DNA of 64,000 nt from Rhodospirillaceae bacterium (GCA_002709075.1 PAPV01000018.1:1-64000), one strand, 5' to 3'; counted from the first letter of the stretch, positions 10,301 through 19,661 are shown. Made by a program: numbers and translations. The notes: generated by a model not told the origin, from the letters alone.

Positions 10301-10500
10301 TAATGCAAATCAATATTGATTTTATAGGTAGAGAAATCTCTCACGGGGCACCATCAACGCAATGGTGGGTTCAAATATCTACCGCCATCGCATTCGGATT
10401 GGCATTCGCAACAATACTCACATTAATCGTAACGCCCTGCGCTCTGATGGCCCGTCCACAACTTCTCTCCATATTTCGCCTTTTGGACCTCAGAAAATGA
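7384..10500 (+). CDS. RND multidrug efflux pump, inner-membrane subunit (AcrB/HAE1 type)
   Basis: Proton-driven exporter of 1038 residues, typical for the family, with 12 predicted membrane segments and two large periplasmic loops. TM4 carries GMLVDGAIVVVE: the usual Asp-Asp proton-relay pair is Asp-Gly here, a variant I have seen in marine alphaproteobacterial pumps. TM10 carries GVVVNNNIVLID. The C-terminal half has RPVLLTAITTILG. It is translated from an ATG overlapping the adaptor stop codon. The proton relay differs from AcrB, so substrate range should not be assumed. The 85 bp after the gene contain nothing recognisable before the AMP-binding enzyme. Confidence 0.93.
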   Translation: MTLIDAGVKKSRTTLSILVLVLVTGLTAYINIPKEAEPDINVPIMYVSMTHEGISPEDADRLLIKPMEKELKTIEGVKEVRSNASLGYANVLLEFEAGFDSDKAVDNVREKVDTAKIDLPIGTEEPVVHEVNLSLFPVIIVSLGGDVPERTLLTLGRKLRDRIETIPTVLEANIAGDRDEMVEIIIDPMRVESYSLDARKIIEQVQRSNQLVAAGSLDTGTGRFSIKVPGLFENMQDILSMPLKVNGDVVVRIRDVAVLNRTFKDRQTFARVNGKPSISIEVTKRSGENIIETIQSVRSAVENTKISWPEGVKVTYSQDKSRQIQTMLQDLQNNVTSAVLLVMIVVVGALGVRSGLMVGVAIPASFLSGILVLAMLGFTVNIVVLFALILSVGMLVDGAIVVVELADRKMCEGTDKKNAYIISAKRMAWPITASTATTLAAFCPLLFWPGLVGEFMKFLPITLMATLAASLLMALLFIPTLGTIFGRPGKVGFVLSESSDPFLYKGLTGRYVTFLNFSLQHYGKVLVLSIGLLAGVWASYLTFGKGIEFFPKVEPDQAILQIFARGNLSVKEMDEIVSEIEENILQLQTEKEEIASVSLVSGIQHRRDDTPEDIIGIIRLEFTDWGKRRPADIILNEIIERTRLLAGIHVETRKQEAGPPIGKPIQLLLTSNNTSELTTAVAKIRTQLERMNGIKDIEDSRPVDGLEWEITVDRAQAAKFSADIASIGAAIKLVTKGLKFDEFRPNNADKEIDIVARYPANWRSINQLDQIRIQTNSGLIPISNFVSREPKKRTSELRRVNGTRAMVIKADIVPGYLADDKVVELKKWLANNEFGSSVRINFKGEDVEQKKAETFLSSAFGIALFIMAIILVTQFNSFYSTFLILTSVIMSTIGVMLGLLAIGQPFSIVMSGIGIISLAGVVVNNNIVLIDTFDRIVKEVVDTKKAILLTGAQRLRPVLLTAITTILGVMPMVMQINIDFIGREISHGAPSTQWWVQISTAIAFGLAFATILTLIVTPCALMARPQLLSIFRLLDLRK

Positions 10501-10585
10501 CCCATTGATCAATTTTCCAAATTCTCTAAATCTTGACCACATGTGTGGCCATGCTAATTTTAGACTGTCTCACACGGAATGAAAA

Positions 10586-12166
10586 ATGAAAGCTGAACAA
10601 AATTTTCAACAGCCGCCCCTAACACTTCCCTTTCGTTCTGTTAGGAAAGTACTGGACACATATAAGAACAAACACCCCAATAAAATAGCTTTGTTTGATC
10701 TTGATCAGACCAAAACAATAAGTTGGGGTGATCTTCATAATTGGGCCAATCGAATTGCATGCTATTTAGAAATGCAAGGGATTAAAAAGGGAGATCGAAT
10801 AGGCCTTCTTGCTGAAGAAAGTATTGACCGAATGATCATATGGATGGGAATCTGGCGTCTGGGAGCAGTAGTTTGCCCACTAAACATAGAAATAAATGAA
10901 ACTCATATAGCGTCACTTTTAGTTTCGATCCAGCCAAGTGCCGTAATATGCCATTCCGATTTAAATCTAGAAAAATTAACTGAGGGTTTAAATTGCAAAA
11001 CATACACATTTTCAAGCTGGTCTTCTGAAACGACAGTGAACCCGGACGATGATGATTTTTTTAATGCGATTTCGGGTCTAACAGCTAGCAAAGAAGTAAA
11101 TACGGAAAACGAAGCCTCAAATGTTTCATGCATATTTTGTACATCTGGAACAACTTCGCGGCCCAAATGTGTTGTATATGACCATTTAGCTTACTGGCTG
11201 AACGGACAAAATACTATAGACTTTCTTGGTCTCACTTCAGACGATAAAACTCTGGAATACAGGTCATTTGGTTGGAACTCAGCACAAGTGTTAAGTCTTA
11301 TGCCTTGGATTGAACTTGGACTTTCAATGTATATCGCTAAAAGATTTTCACGCAGCCGTTTTTTTAATTGGATTCAGGATCATGATCTAACATTTTCTGC
11401 CGGAGTGCCCACGGTCATCAATATGTTATTAAATGAACCTACTGGAATCAAAGCCACAGATATCCCAAGTTTAAGGTTAATGACTTGTTCTACAGCACCC
11501 TTGTCTCCGGAACAATGGAAACGTTTTGAGGAGATGTATGGAGTAACACTATTACAATTGTATGGAATGTCAGAAGCAGGATGGATTTGTGGAAATAGAC
11601 ATTATCGAAGGCGAATGGGCACAGTTGGACCTCCCGCAAAACACCAAGAATTTTTGATAGTAGGACCTGACGGAAGCGCATGCCCCGTAAACATCGAAGG
11701 TGAAGTAACTATTGGAGGGCCACAAACTTGTATTGCGACAATTTCACCAGAAGGAAAATGGGAGGACCTGAAAGATATGAGAATTCCTACTGGCGATTTG
11801 GCCACAATGGATGAAGATGGATTTATTTCTGTTACGGGTAGAACCAAGGATATAATAATTCGAGGCGGAGTAAATATTGCACCCTTGGAAATTGATAATG
11901 CAATCATGGCATTAGAAAAAGTAAGCGAAGCAGCAGCGATAGGTATTCCTGATAAGATTTATGGGGAAGAAATAGTATGTTATGTTGTTTTTAAACCGGA
12001 ACAAGAGCTTAGTACTGAAACGATTTTAAATCATTGTCGAAAGTTATTGCCTGAATATAAGATACCAAAAGAAATTGTAATAACTAACAATTTACCCAAG
12101 TCAGACCGAGGAAAAATCCTTCGCGACAAACTAAAAGAACACTGGACGGAAGATTACCAAAAATAA
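10586..12166 (+). CDS. AMP-binding acyl-CoA synthetase/ligase family protein
   Basis: ANL-superfamily enzyme of 526 residues that adenylates a carboxylic acid and usually transfers it to CoA. Visible signatures: the Ser/Thr/Gly P-loop FCTSGTTSRPKC (about 183), LYGMSEAG (about 331, adenine pocket), the hinge aspartate in TGDLATMDEDG (about 408), RTKDIIIRGGVNI (about 424) and the catalytic lysine in SDRGKILRD (near the C-terminus). The SGTTSRPK loop replaces the more usual SGTTGxPK. No thioesterase, dehydrogenase or transport gene is next to it, so the acid cannot be named. It converges with the LysM gene, leaving 3 bp between their ends. Confidence 0.9.
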   Translation: MKAEQNFQQPPLTLPFRSVRKVLDTYKNKHPNKIALFDLDQTKTISWGDLHNWANRIACYLEMQGIKKGDRIGLLAEESIDRMIIWMGIWRLGAVVCPLNIEINETHIASLLVSIQPSAVICHSDLNLEKLTEGLNCKTYTFSSWSSETTVNPDDDDFFNAISGLTASKEVNTENEASNVSCIFCTSGTTSRPKCVVYDHLAYWLNGQNTIDFLGLTSDDKTLEYRSFGWNSAQVLSLMPWIELGLSMYIAKRFSRSRFFNWIQDHDLTFSAGVPTVINMLLNEPTGIKATDIPSLRLMTCSTAPLSPEQWKRFEEMYGVTLLQLYGMSEAGWICGNRHYRRRMGTVGPPAKHQEFLIVGPDGSACPVNIEGEVTIGGPQTCIATISPEGKWEDLKDMRIPTGDLATMDEDGFISVTGRTKDIIIRGGVNIAPLEIDNAIMALEKVSEAAAIGIPDKIYGEEIVCYVVFKPEQELSTETILNHCRKLLPEYKIPKEIVITNNLPKSDRGKILRDKLKEHWTEDYQK

Positions 12167-12169
12167 CTT

Positions 12170-13282
12170 TTAGTCAAACTCACCAATGGGGGGAACAAAG
12201 AAAACTTGGCCAGGGTATATAAGATTCGGATCCCTAATTTGCTTAAGATTTGCTTCGTATATTATTGTGTAAAGAATTCCTTCTCCATACACCCGTCGTG
12301 CAAGCCTCCAAAGGCTATTTCCTCGTTGTACCTTTATCAGAGACTTATCTGGCAAACGCATCAGCTTATCTTGACCAACAATCTTTACTTCCGCTCGACC
12401 AAAAACCCCACCTTTTTGATCCAAAGCATCAACTCGTAATAGAACTTCTCCCTGGGGTAACGGCATTGACATTGCTATCATCCATCTGCCATCCGAGCCT
12501 GACTTGCCCCCCGCAGAAAATTTATTATCGAGATAAATCTTTAAAACTGTGTCTGGCACGGACCGACCACTTATTGTCCCAATACCAATGTCGTTAAAAT
12601 CTATAGTCTCGATAATCACCTTCAACTTTTTTAATGATTCGTTCTGGTTAGAAATAAACTTGCCAAATTTAGTATCCCGACCTTGAATTACTTGGGTTCC
12701 AGAGCCTGTTTTGGGAACTGACACTGTAAGAACCGGGGTTTTGCTGTTAAATTTTTTCGCTTGCGTGCCTGATAAATTCTTATCAATTACAACAACAACA
12801 TCACGGCCCGCAGCAACTTCTTCTCCATCAGGATTTTTTGCCATCAACACCATCTGCAATGTGCCGGAGGCCAGAGGCTTATCGGGAACCAATACCCACT
12901 CCCCACGCCCATCTGCTTTAACCCTTCCTAAAATTCTTTTGCCAATGCTTACAGTTACTAAGGCATTCGGCACAGCACGACCAGCAATTACGGCGTCACC
13001 ATTGGGATTTACTCTAACAATATCAAAACTAGGCAGTTTTAAGCTCATTTTTATATTTTTTGCTTTAGTCGGATCTTTTTTACGAGACTTGCCTTCAGTT
13101 TTATCTGCTATTCGGTTTGTTTCTTTTAATAAGTTTTTTTCCTTCTCTCTGACCAATGTATTTTCATTATTACTAAGAAATGGCAGTGGCATTGAGAATT
13201 TTGGCTGGACTAAAAATGTTAGTGTTATAGCCAACACGATAAGCCCCCCGCCAACTAACCCAATTACTACGGGTCTCGTCAT
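12170..13282 (-). CDS. Membrane-anchored LysM protein with Ig-like repeats
   Basis: The 370-residue protein starts with a short cytoplasmic end and one membrane segment (about residues 5-25). A charged linker (about 40-75) and two beta-rich segments follow (about 85-165 and 215-305), each holding a PNG/PDG-type turn, a VPDT or VPNA block and a GEW/GRW ending, like bacterial Ig-like modules. A C-terminal LysM domain follows (about 318-366: VQRGNSLWRLARRVYG...YPGQVFFVP). LysM binds N-acetylglucosamine in peptidoglycan, so the protein is probably periplasmic and attached to the cell wall. Proteins with this architecture are widespread in alphaproteobacteria and have no firmly known role. Confidence 0.88.
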   Translation of the reverse strand: MTRPVVIGLVGGGLIVLAITLTFLVQPKFSMPLPFLSNNENTLVREKEKNLLKETNRIADKTEGKSRKKDPTKAKNIKMSLKLPSFDIVRVNPNGDAVIAGRAVPNALVTVSIGKRILGRVKADGRGEWVLVPDKPLASGTLQMVLMAKNPDGEEVAAGRDVVVVIDKNLSGTQAKKFNSKTPVLTVSVPKTGSGTQVIQGRDTKFGKFISNQNESLKKLKVIIETIDFNDIGIGTISGRSVPDTVLKIYLDNKFSAGGKSGSDGRWMIAMSMPLPQGEVLLRVDALDQKGGVFGRAEVKIVGQDKLMRLPDKSLIKVQRGNSLWRLARRVYGEGILYTIIYEANLKQIRDPNLIYPGQVFFVPPIGEFD

Positions 13283-13644
13283 GTTTTCAATCCTTCGATT
13301 TTTAAGCTATGGACATAGTTTACTACAAAAAAGTAGCTGTATCGACTGGTAGTTTTGAAATCTTTAAACACTATGTACACGTTATAGAATACCCATAGGT
13401 TTTATAAGTCATTTTTAATTACACTATTTTAATAAAAATTACATAATTGAATTTTTTTTCTCAATGCGAATAGAACAATAAATGACATTTTGTAAAGTAT
13501 GTATATTTTTCAGATGCCAAACCGTGTTTACGCTAAAAGTATTAAATCCTAATTCGATTGTTGTTATTATTTTCAGCTTGCTTGTTTGGTTTCTATATAA
13601 CAGTTAAAAAAGTGCGATTGCTTCACACAAAATCGAGGTTGTAA
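13283..13644. other. Intergenic region between divergent LysM and LOG genes
   Basis: About 360 bp, strongly AT-rich, with no open frame, RNA gene or clear terminator that I can recognise. It must hold the promoters of both divergent genes. A GAGG ribosome-binding site at 13635-13638 decides the TTG start of the LOG gene at 13645. Confidence 0.5.
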
Positions 13645-14226
13645 TTGATAGAAGGAAAAAATAAAACATCAACCGTTCGTTCTGTTGCAGTTTTCTGCGG
13701 TTCCTCTTCCGGTAGCAGTTCAACTTTTCTGAAAACTGCAGAGAATTTGGGGAAATTATTGGGATCAGCAAAAATTACACTTGTTTATGGTGGTGGTAAA
13801 ACTGGATTGATGGGTGCGGTTGCTAATGGAGCATTATGTTCCGGTGGAAACGTTATAGGAGTTATGCCAGATTTTTTAAAAAGAAGAGAAGTTGATCATC
13901 CGAACCTTACTAAATTAATACTCGTCAAAAATATGCATGCACGTAAACAAAAAATGTTTGAGCTATCTGATGGTTTTATAATTCTTCCAGGTGGCGTAGG
14001 AACATTAGATGAAACGCTTGAGATCATAACATGGCGACAATTACGAGTGCATAAAAAACCTATATTGATTGTAAATGTAAATGATTATTGGCAACCCTTA
14101 ATAAAATTAATTGATACAACAATCCAAAATGGGTTCTCTGCGTCTCTAACACGTGACCTATTTGCGGTTACCAACTCCACAGATGGAATCGTTAAAATGT
14201 TAGAAAATTTTTATGCTCCAAAATAA
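13645..14226 (+). CDS. LOG-family protein (TIGR00730, cytokinin riboside 5'-monophosphate phosphoribohydrolase-like)
   Basis: A Rossmann-fold protein of 193 residues. The family motif is intact: VYGGGKTGLMG (about 50) and LPGGVGTLDETLE (about 118), the PGGxGTxxE site that binds the nucleotide. Characterised members cleave the ribose-base bond of cytokinin nucleotides or other nucleoside monophosphates, releasing ribose 5-phosphate. In bacteria the natural substrate is often AMP or unknown. The start is a TTG with GAGG six bases upstream; no in-frame ATG precedes the conserved VAVFCGSSSG beginning. It converges with the following hypothetical gene. Confidence 0.9.
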   Translation: MIEGKNKTSTVRSVAVFCGSSSGSSSTFLKTAENLGKLLGSAKITLVYGGGKTGLMGAVANGALCSGGNVIGVMPDFLKRREVDHPNLTKLILVKNMHARKQKMFELSDGFIILPGGVGTLDETLEIITWRQLRVHKKPILIVNVNDYWQPLIKLIDTTIQNGFSASLTRDLFAVTNSTDGIVKMLENFYAPK

Positions 14227-14257
14227 AACAATTAAAACATTTGTATAATTCAAAAGA

Positions 14258-15628
14258 TTAAGTACACCAAGGCTTGATCCTTTCCTTTAATTGCTTATAG
14301 CCTTCAAGAAATAGAGGTCGTTCTCCACTATAAATTTCATCAAAAATTTTTAGTACGTTGTCAAACCAATTCCTGAGTTTTTCATTAGTTGGGTTTGCAT
14401 CCAAATAAGCATCTCTGATTAATACGTAATGAATTCTCGGGTCATAGGGTTTTTTTGTTCCTCCAACGGTCTCATCACCATTTAACATCCGGATTAGCAT
14501 GGCATCTGCTGACCCAAGTGTTTGCTCATGTATAGGCGGCCCCTTCATTCGGTGCATAACTGAAGTCATATCCCGACCATTCCCTGTAGTATATCCTAGG
14601 TCACTCCATACAGTATTCATTTCCTCATCTGAACCAACATGCTTAAGTATTTTATCTCCATAAGCACGGAGAGGATCGGATACATCTGCTAATAGATCAG
14701 TCAGCCTATCGCCATCAAGGTCCGTCGCTATCACCACGCATTCACGCTGGTTAATTAAATCCCAAAGAATTAACCCATAATTTGTGTCAGCAATATGTTG
14801 CTCTATTTGACCGGTCCAACTTTCCATTCCGGCTTTAAAATCTGAAGGCAACAGAGCAATTATCTTGTCTATCTCCTTTTTTTGTTCCTCATATGGGTCC
14901 ACAGCGTATTGCCGACCCACGTTGAATTTTGTGCCCCTGAGTAACCAAGCGTGCAAGCCAGCATTTATTCCGTCTTCCATGGCCTGTGTTGGTTTCATGG
15001 CCACACGACCGATTGCACCTGTCGTATGTACCAAATTAAGAAAAAGCCTGTTAGCGTAGGCCATCTGAACACCTGGTGAGTTCATTTCTGAGTGAATAAT
15101 CCCAGTTTCTTGATTAACATTAAACTTAGATCTATTTTGTGAATAAGGCAGACAAGGCATACAGCGAACCACAGTAATATTACCGTAAGGACGAACGTTA
15201 CAATACACGCCGGACCGCGTTCTTAGTGGTGCGTTTGCTGATTTTCCTTTAACAACTACCTTTTTCCCCGATGCATCGTTCACATAAGCATCACCAGCTG
15301 TAGACCATTTGATAGAAGTACAAGGCATGTTTCCAAACCATGCAAGAGGAGCCAAATCCATATCATGCCTGTACTGAGCCCACATCGGAACAGCATAAAA
15401 TGGTAAGCCCAGTACATCAATCGCCTGTAAGGTACCAAGAAGGGCAAATGCATCGGTCAATGAATGGCAAACTGGCTTCAAACCACCCTCAAAATTCCCT
15501 CCTTGCCAAACTACCGCTTCAGGAAAGCCTTCTGGTTTAACAACAGAATTGGTAAATAATCCATCAAAAACACCAAGCAATTCCTCACCCGCCGCCTCTG
15601 CACGGGCTATAGACAGCAAATCAATCAT
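14258..15628 (-). CDS. Hypothetical protein, 456 aa, unrecognised
   Basis: I do not recognise the family. It has no signal peptide and no evident membrane segment, and looks like a soluble cytoplasmic enzyme. Notable blocks are RCMPCLPYSQ (a CxxC about residue 154), RYAV-type turns, ATDLDGDRLTDLL (about 303, acidic) and a C-terminal PWCT. The composition is Trp-, Met- and Cys-rich, and the coding sequence is long and unbroken, so it is clearly a real gene. It is the next gene downstream of alaS on the same strand, 86 bp away, but nothing suggests a role in translation. The neighbouring LOG gene converges on it. Confidence 0.75.
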   Translation of the reverse strand: MIDLLSIARAEAAGEELLGVFDGLFTNSVVKPEGFPEAVVWQGGNFEGGLKPVCHSLTDAFALLGTLQAIDVLGLPFYAVPMWAQYRHDMDLAPLAWFGNMPCTSIKWSTAGDAYVNDASGKKVVVKGKSANAPLRTRSGVYCNVRPYGNITVVRCMPCLPYSQNRSKFNVNQETGIIHSEMNSPGVQMAYANRLFLNLVHTTGAIGRVAMKPTQAMEDGINAGLHAWLLRGTKFNVGRQYAVDPYEEQKKEIDKIIALLPSDFKAGMESWTGQIEQHIADTNYGLILWDLINQRECVVIATDLDGDRLTDLLADVSDPLRAYGDKILKHVGSDEEMNTVWSDLGYTTGNGRDMTSVMHRMKGPPIHEQTLGSADAMLIRMLNGDETVGGTKKPYDPRIHYVLIRDAYLDANPTNEKLRNWFDNVLKIFDEIYSGERPLFLEGYKQLKERIKPWCT

Positions 15629-15714
15629 TTTATACTTAACGCTCCTTCAATTCATTCCCTCATAATGCTAGAGGTCAAACATGTATGCCCCTTGTGTTCT
15701 TGCGTGTAAAGAGT

Positions 15715-18366
15715 TCAATTCTGATAAGAAAGCTCTTTTTCAATAGCAGCTATAACTTCGTCAACCTTATTAACATTTGGTCCACCGGCCTGCGCCATAT
15801 CCGGACGCCCACCTCCTCCTTTACCACCCAGAATATCCGAACCAATACGCACAAGATTGACCGCATTTAAATCGGGTATTAAGTCAGGAGTAACAGCGAC
15901 GACTACAGATGCTTTTCCTTCATTTATACCACAAATTATAACAACACCAGTTTTCAACTTTTCTTTCAAAGTATCTGCATATGATTTTAATTCTTTTGCC
16001 GGAAGATTATTAAAAATCTTTGAAAAAACTCTTACTCCGTTCACATTACGTATTTCCCTCTCATCCACTTCGGATCTACCACCGGTTGCTACTCTGCGGC
16101 GTAATTCTTCAACCTCAACGATGAGTTTTCTCCTTTCTTCAAGAAGGCTCTCCACTCTATTGGGCATTTGTACGGCTGAAACATTGAGAAATTCAGATGT
16201 TTTTTTAATTACATCTTCCATATTTTTTATCCAATTCAGTGTTGCCAAGCCAGTTACTGCCTCAATTCTGCGAATACCAGAGGCCACTGCACTTTCTGAT
16301 GTGATTTTAAACAAACCAATATCACCAGTTGAAGAAACATGGGTTCCACCGCACAGCTCGACCGAATATGCCTGCTGATCAGCGCCGTTCATGGTTACTA
16401 CACGTACCTCATCACCATATTTCTCACCGAATAGTGCCATCGCACCCGACTCAATTGCCGATTCTGGTGTCATTAATCTGGTAGAAACCAGCGTATTCCT
16501 CTCAATTTCTCTATTCACCTTAGTGGAAATCAATTCAATATCACTACTGGTTATCGGATTTGGATGGCTAACATCGAAACGCAATCTATCGCAAGAAACC
16601 AGTGATCCTTTCTGGGTGATATGCTTTCCAAGATGTTCACGTAGAGCAGCGTGCAATAGATGGGTTGCCGAATGATGTCTGCACAATCCAGCCCTTCTTT
16701 CTGCGTCGACCTCCAATGTCACTGAGTCTCCAACACTTACAGAGCCGTTTTTAATCAGACCAATATGAACATACAAATCGCCAAGCTGCTTTTTAGTATC
16801 GTAAATAAATATTTTTAAACCATTTGCAGAAATTATTCCGTGATCGCCCTGCTGCCCCCCAGCCTCCCCATAGAATGGGGTTTGATTGGTAAGTAATGCA
16901 ACTTTTTCACCAGCAGATGCTTTTTTGACCTGATTTCCATCTTGAATTAAGGCGATAACCTTGCCTTCAGCTTTTTCTGTCCGATATCCTAAAAACTCTG
17001 TTGAACCATTTCTTTCTCGAATATCAAACCAAACTACTTCTTGAGTTGCTTCACCCGAACCTGACCAAGATTTTCGTGCCTCTGACCTCTGTTTTTCCAT
17101 AGCATTCTGGAAGCCAGTAATGTCTACACTGCGACCTTGTCCACGCAATACATCTTGCGTAAGATCAATGGGAAATCCGTAGGTATCATAGAGACGAAAT
17201 GCCACATGACCCGGGAGACCCTCTCCGGTTCCAAGTTTATTTGTCTCGTCCTCCAATAACTTTAGGCCGCGGTCCAACATTTGTTTGAACCGACTTTCCT
17301 CCAGTTCTATAGTTTCTGTAATCAGAACTTCCGCTCTACCTAATTCTGGAAACGCAGTTCCCATTTCTTCAACCAAAACGGGTATTAATTTATGCAACAT
17401 TGCATCTTTGCTGCCCACCATATGTGCATGACGCATGGCTCGCCGCATGATACGACGAAGCACATAGCCACGACCTTCGTTGGAAGGTAAAACTCCATCT
17501 GCTATCAAAAAAGACGTCGCCCGAATATGATCTGCAATTACACGATTGGAATTTCGATATTCCCCATCTGGTTCGATATTAGCTTCTTTAGCCGAAGTTT
17601 CGACCAATGCACGAAGGGTATCCGTATCATAGTTATCATGTACACCTTGTAAAATTGCAGCAATTCTCTCTAAACCCATTCCTGTGTCTATAGAGGGTGA
17701 TGGGAGGGGCTCTCTCTTTTCTGAGGAAAGCTGATTATATTGCATAAAAACCAAATTCCAGATTTCTATAAAACGATCACCATCTTCATTAGAGCTACCC
17801 GGAGGACGGCCTTCAAATTCAGGGCCGTGATCATAAAAAATTTCAGAACATGGGCCACATGGACCGGTTTCGCCCATGGACCAAAAGTTATCCGAAGAAG
17901 AAATTGGAATTATTTGACCTTCTGACAATCCCGCAATTTTCTTCCAAAGTTCAGATGCACTATTATCCTCGTGATATATTGTGACCAGCAACCTATTCTT
18001 ATTGATACCAAATTCTCGCGTTATAAGGTTCCACGCAAGTTCAATTGCATGTTCTTTAAAATAATCTCCAAATGAAAAGTTTCCCAACATCTCGAAAAAA
18101 GTATGATGACGCGCAGTGTAACCAACGTTTTCAAGGTCGTTATGCTTGCCTCCTGCACGCACACATTTTTGTGAAGATGTGGCTCGAGAGTAAGTAGCCT
18201 TCTCAATACCAGTAAATAGGTTCTTGAACTGCACCATGCCGGCATTAGTGAAGAGTAAGGTTGGGTCATTTTGTGGAACTAGTGGAGAAGATGGAATGAT
18301 TTGATGGTCATTCTTTGCAAAATAATCCAAGTAAACTGAACGTATTTGATTTGTGCTAGTCTTCAT
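15715..18366 (-). CDS. alaS: Alanine-tRNA ligase
   Basis: Charges tRNA-Ala with alanine, and edits mischarged serine and glycine. The 883-residue length matches bacterial AlaRS. The class II catalytic core is at the N-terminus (SVYLDYFAKNDHQIIPSSPLVP...; motif 2 around GKHNDLENVG). The editing domain carries the zinc-binding HSATHLLHAAL (about 563) and CGGTH (about 666). The C-terminal region ends with a glycine-rich GGKGGGGRPDMAQAGG (about 850), as in the family. recA lies upstream on the same strand, a neighbourhood seen in many alphaproteobacteria. Confidence 0.98.
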   Translation of the reverse strand: MKTSTNQIRSVYLDYFAKNDHQIIPSSPLVPQNDPTLLFTNAGMVQFKNLFTGIEKATYSRATSSQKCVRAGGKHNDLENVGYTARHHTFFEMLGNFSFGDYFKEHAIELAWNLITREFGINKNRLLVTIYHEDNSASELWKKIAGLSEGQIIPISSSDNFWSMGETGPCGPCSEIFYDHGPEFEGRPPGSSNEDGDRFIEIWNLVFMQYNQLSSEKREPLPSPSIDTGMGLERIAAILQGVHDNYDTDTLRALVETSAKEANIEPDGEYRNSNRVIADHIRATSFLIADGVLPSNEGRGYVLRRIMRRAMRHAHMVGSKDAMLHKLIPVLVEEMGTAFPELGRAEVLITETIELEESRFKQMLDRGLKLLEDETNKLGTGEGLPGHVAFRLYDTYGFPIDLTQDVLRGQGRSVDITGFQNAMEKQRSEARKSWSGSGEATQEVVWFDIRERNGSTEFLGYRTEKAEGKVIALIQDGNQVKKASAGEKVALLTNQTPFYGEAGGQQGDHGIISANGLKIFIYDTKKQLGDLYVHIGLIKNGSVSVGDSVTLEVDAERRAGLCRHHSATHLLHAALREHLGKHITQKGSLVSCDRLRFDVSHPNPITSSDIELISTKVNREIERNTLVSTRLMTPESAIESGAMALFGEKYGDEVRVVTMNGADQQAYSVELCGGTHVSSTGDIGLFKITSESAVASGIRRIEAVTGLATLNWIKNMEDVIKKTSEFLNVSAVQMPNRVESLLEERRKLIVEVEELRRRVATGGRSEVDEREIRNVNGVRVFSKIFNNLPAKELKSYADTLKEKLKTGVVIICGINEGKASVVVAVTPDLIPDLNAVNLVRIGSDILGGKGGGGRPDMAQAGGPNVNKVDEVIAAIEKELSYQN

Positions 18367-18446
18367 AATTTATCCAACACTGACAATAACAATGATAATT
18401 TATAACAAATTAATAATGCTGCATCTCCGCGGTGTCCAGAAATTAG

Positions 18447-18474
18447 AAAAGGGCGCCCCAAAAACAAAGCGCCC
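18447..18474 (-). terminator. Intrinsic terminator of recA
   Basis: Read on the minus strand after the recA stop, GGGCGC (18474-18469) pairs with GCGCCC (18456-18451) around a 12-nt loop. The hairpin is followed by TTTTC. It lies 30-50 bp past the stop codon of recA and ahead of alaS, so alaS probably has its own promoter in the remaining 80 bp. Confidence 0.7.
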
Positions 18475-18502
18475 CAATCAAAATAATTTATACGATAGTT
18501 TT

Positions 18503-19594
18503 TTATTTATCTTGGTTACTTTCTACAGACACTTCAGTTTCTTTCAAACCGTCACCAGATAACACGACTTCGTCTTTAAGACCAGCATTTGACAAAACCG
18601 CACGTTCAATATTCTCTGCTACATCTGGATTATCCAACAAAAAGTGTTTAGCATTTTCGCGTCCTTGCCCTATGCGCTGACTGGCATGAGAAAACCAAGC
18701 ACCAGATTTCTCAACAATATCTGCCTTCACACCTAGATCAATTAGCTCTCCCATTTTTGATATTCCAGTTCCATACATTATATCAAATTCAACTGTTTTA
18801 AAGGGTGGCGCCACCTTGTTCTTAACTACCTTTACACGGGTTTGATTTCCAACTATCTCATCTTTATCTTTAATTGCACCAATACGCCTAATATCCAATC
18901 GTACAGAAGAGTAAAATTTTAGTGCATTGCCACCAGTCGTAGTCTCGGGGTTGCCGAACATCACTCCAATCTTCATGCGAATTTGATTGATAAAAATTAT
19001 AGTACAATTGGTGCGTGAGATTGAACCAGTAAGTTTGCGTAAAGCTTGGCTCATGAGCCTTGCCTGAAGGCCAACATGAGTGTCCCCCATTTCTCCTTCA
19101 AGCTCTGCCCTAGGAACAAGCGCTGCGACACTGTCAACTACTATTAAATCAATAGCACCTGAGCGCACCAAAGTGTCAGTGATTTCCAGTGCTTGTTCAC
19201 CTGCATCCGGCTGCGAAATTAATAAATTATCAATATCAACTCCAAGCTTACCTGCATAAACAGGATCGAGTGCATGCTCTGCATCAACAAAAGCACATTG
19301 TCCGCCTGACTTCTGCGCTTCGGCTACACAATGTAACGCCAAAGTAGTCTTCCCGGAGCTCTCCGGACCATAAACCTCTATAATACGCCCCTTTGGTATG
19401 CCGCCAATACCAAGAGCAATATCAAGTCCTAAAGATCCTGTTGGAATTGCCTCAGTCTCAACTACTTGCCCTTCACCAAGTCGCATAATAGAACCTTTTC
19501 CATGGGCTCTTTCGATCTGCTGTAACGCTGCATCAAGTGCTTTATTTTTTTCCATATCACCCTTATCTACTAGTCGAAGTACTGGTTCAGTCAT
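18503..19594 (-). CDS. recA: Recombinase A
   Basis: ATP-dependent strand-exchange protein for homologous recombination, and co-protease for LexA in the SOS response. The 363 residues fit the family. Walker [10 protein letters not shown] (about 75), Walker [11 protein letters not shown] (about 150) and the loop 2 region [17 protein letters not shown] are present. The C-terminus is acidic and polar, as usual. The ATG has AAGGAG about 6 nt upstream. An SOS box lies about 55 bp before the start and an intrinsic terminator just after the stop, so it looks like a single-gene unit. Confidence 0.98.
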   Translation of the reverse strand: MTEPVLRLVDKGDMEKNKALDAALQQIERAHGKGSIMRLGEGQVVETEAIPTGSLGLDIALGIGGIPKGRIIEVYGPESSGKTTLALHCVAEAQKSGGQCAFVDAEHALDPVYAGKLGVDIDNLLISQPDAGEQALEITDTLVRSGAIDLIVVDSVAALVPRAELEGEMGDTHVGLQARLMSQALRKLTGSISRTNCTIIFINQIRMKIGVMFGNPETTTGGNALKFYSSVRLDIRRIGAIKDKDEIVGNQTRVKVVKNKVAPPFKTVEFDIMYGTGISKMGELIDLGVKADIVEKSGAWFSHASQRIGQGRENAKHFLLDNPDVAENIERAVLSNAGLKDEVVLSGDGLKETEVSVESNQDK

Positions 19595-19646
19595 ATGTTA
19601 CTCCTTATTTCACAGGCTCGGGATTCGATCAATGAGTTGCCTATTT

Positions 19647-19661
19647 GTTCATACTTTGTTC
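19647..19661 (-). promoter_or_regulatory. LexA-binding SOS box of recA
   Basis: GTTC at 19647-19650 and GTTC at 19658-19661 are separated by exactly seven bases (on the recA strand, GAAC-N7-GAAC). This direct repeat is the established LexA site of alphaproteobacteria, unlike the palindromic CTGT-N8-ACAG of E. coli. Its place 53-67 bp upstream of the recA start makes an operator role very likely. The remainder of the 375-bp recA-GFA intergenic region shows nothing else recognisable. Confidence 0.85.
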
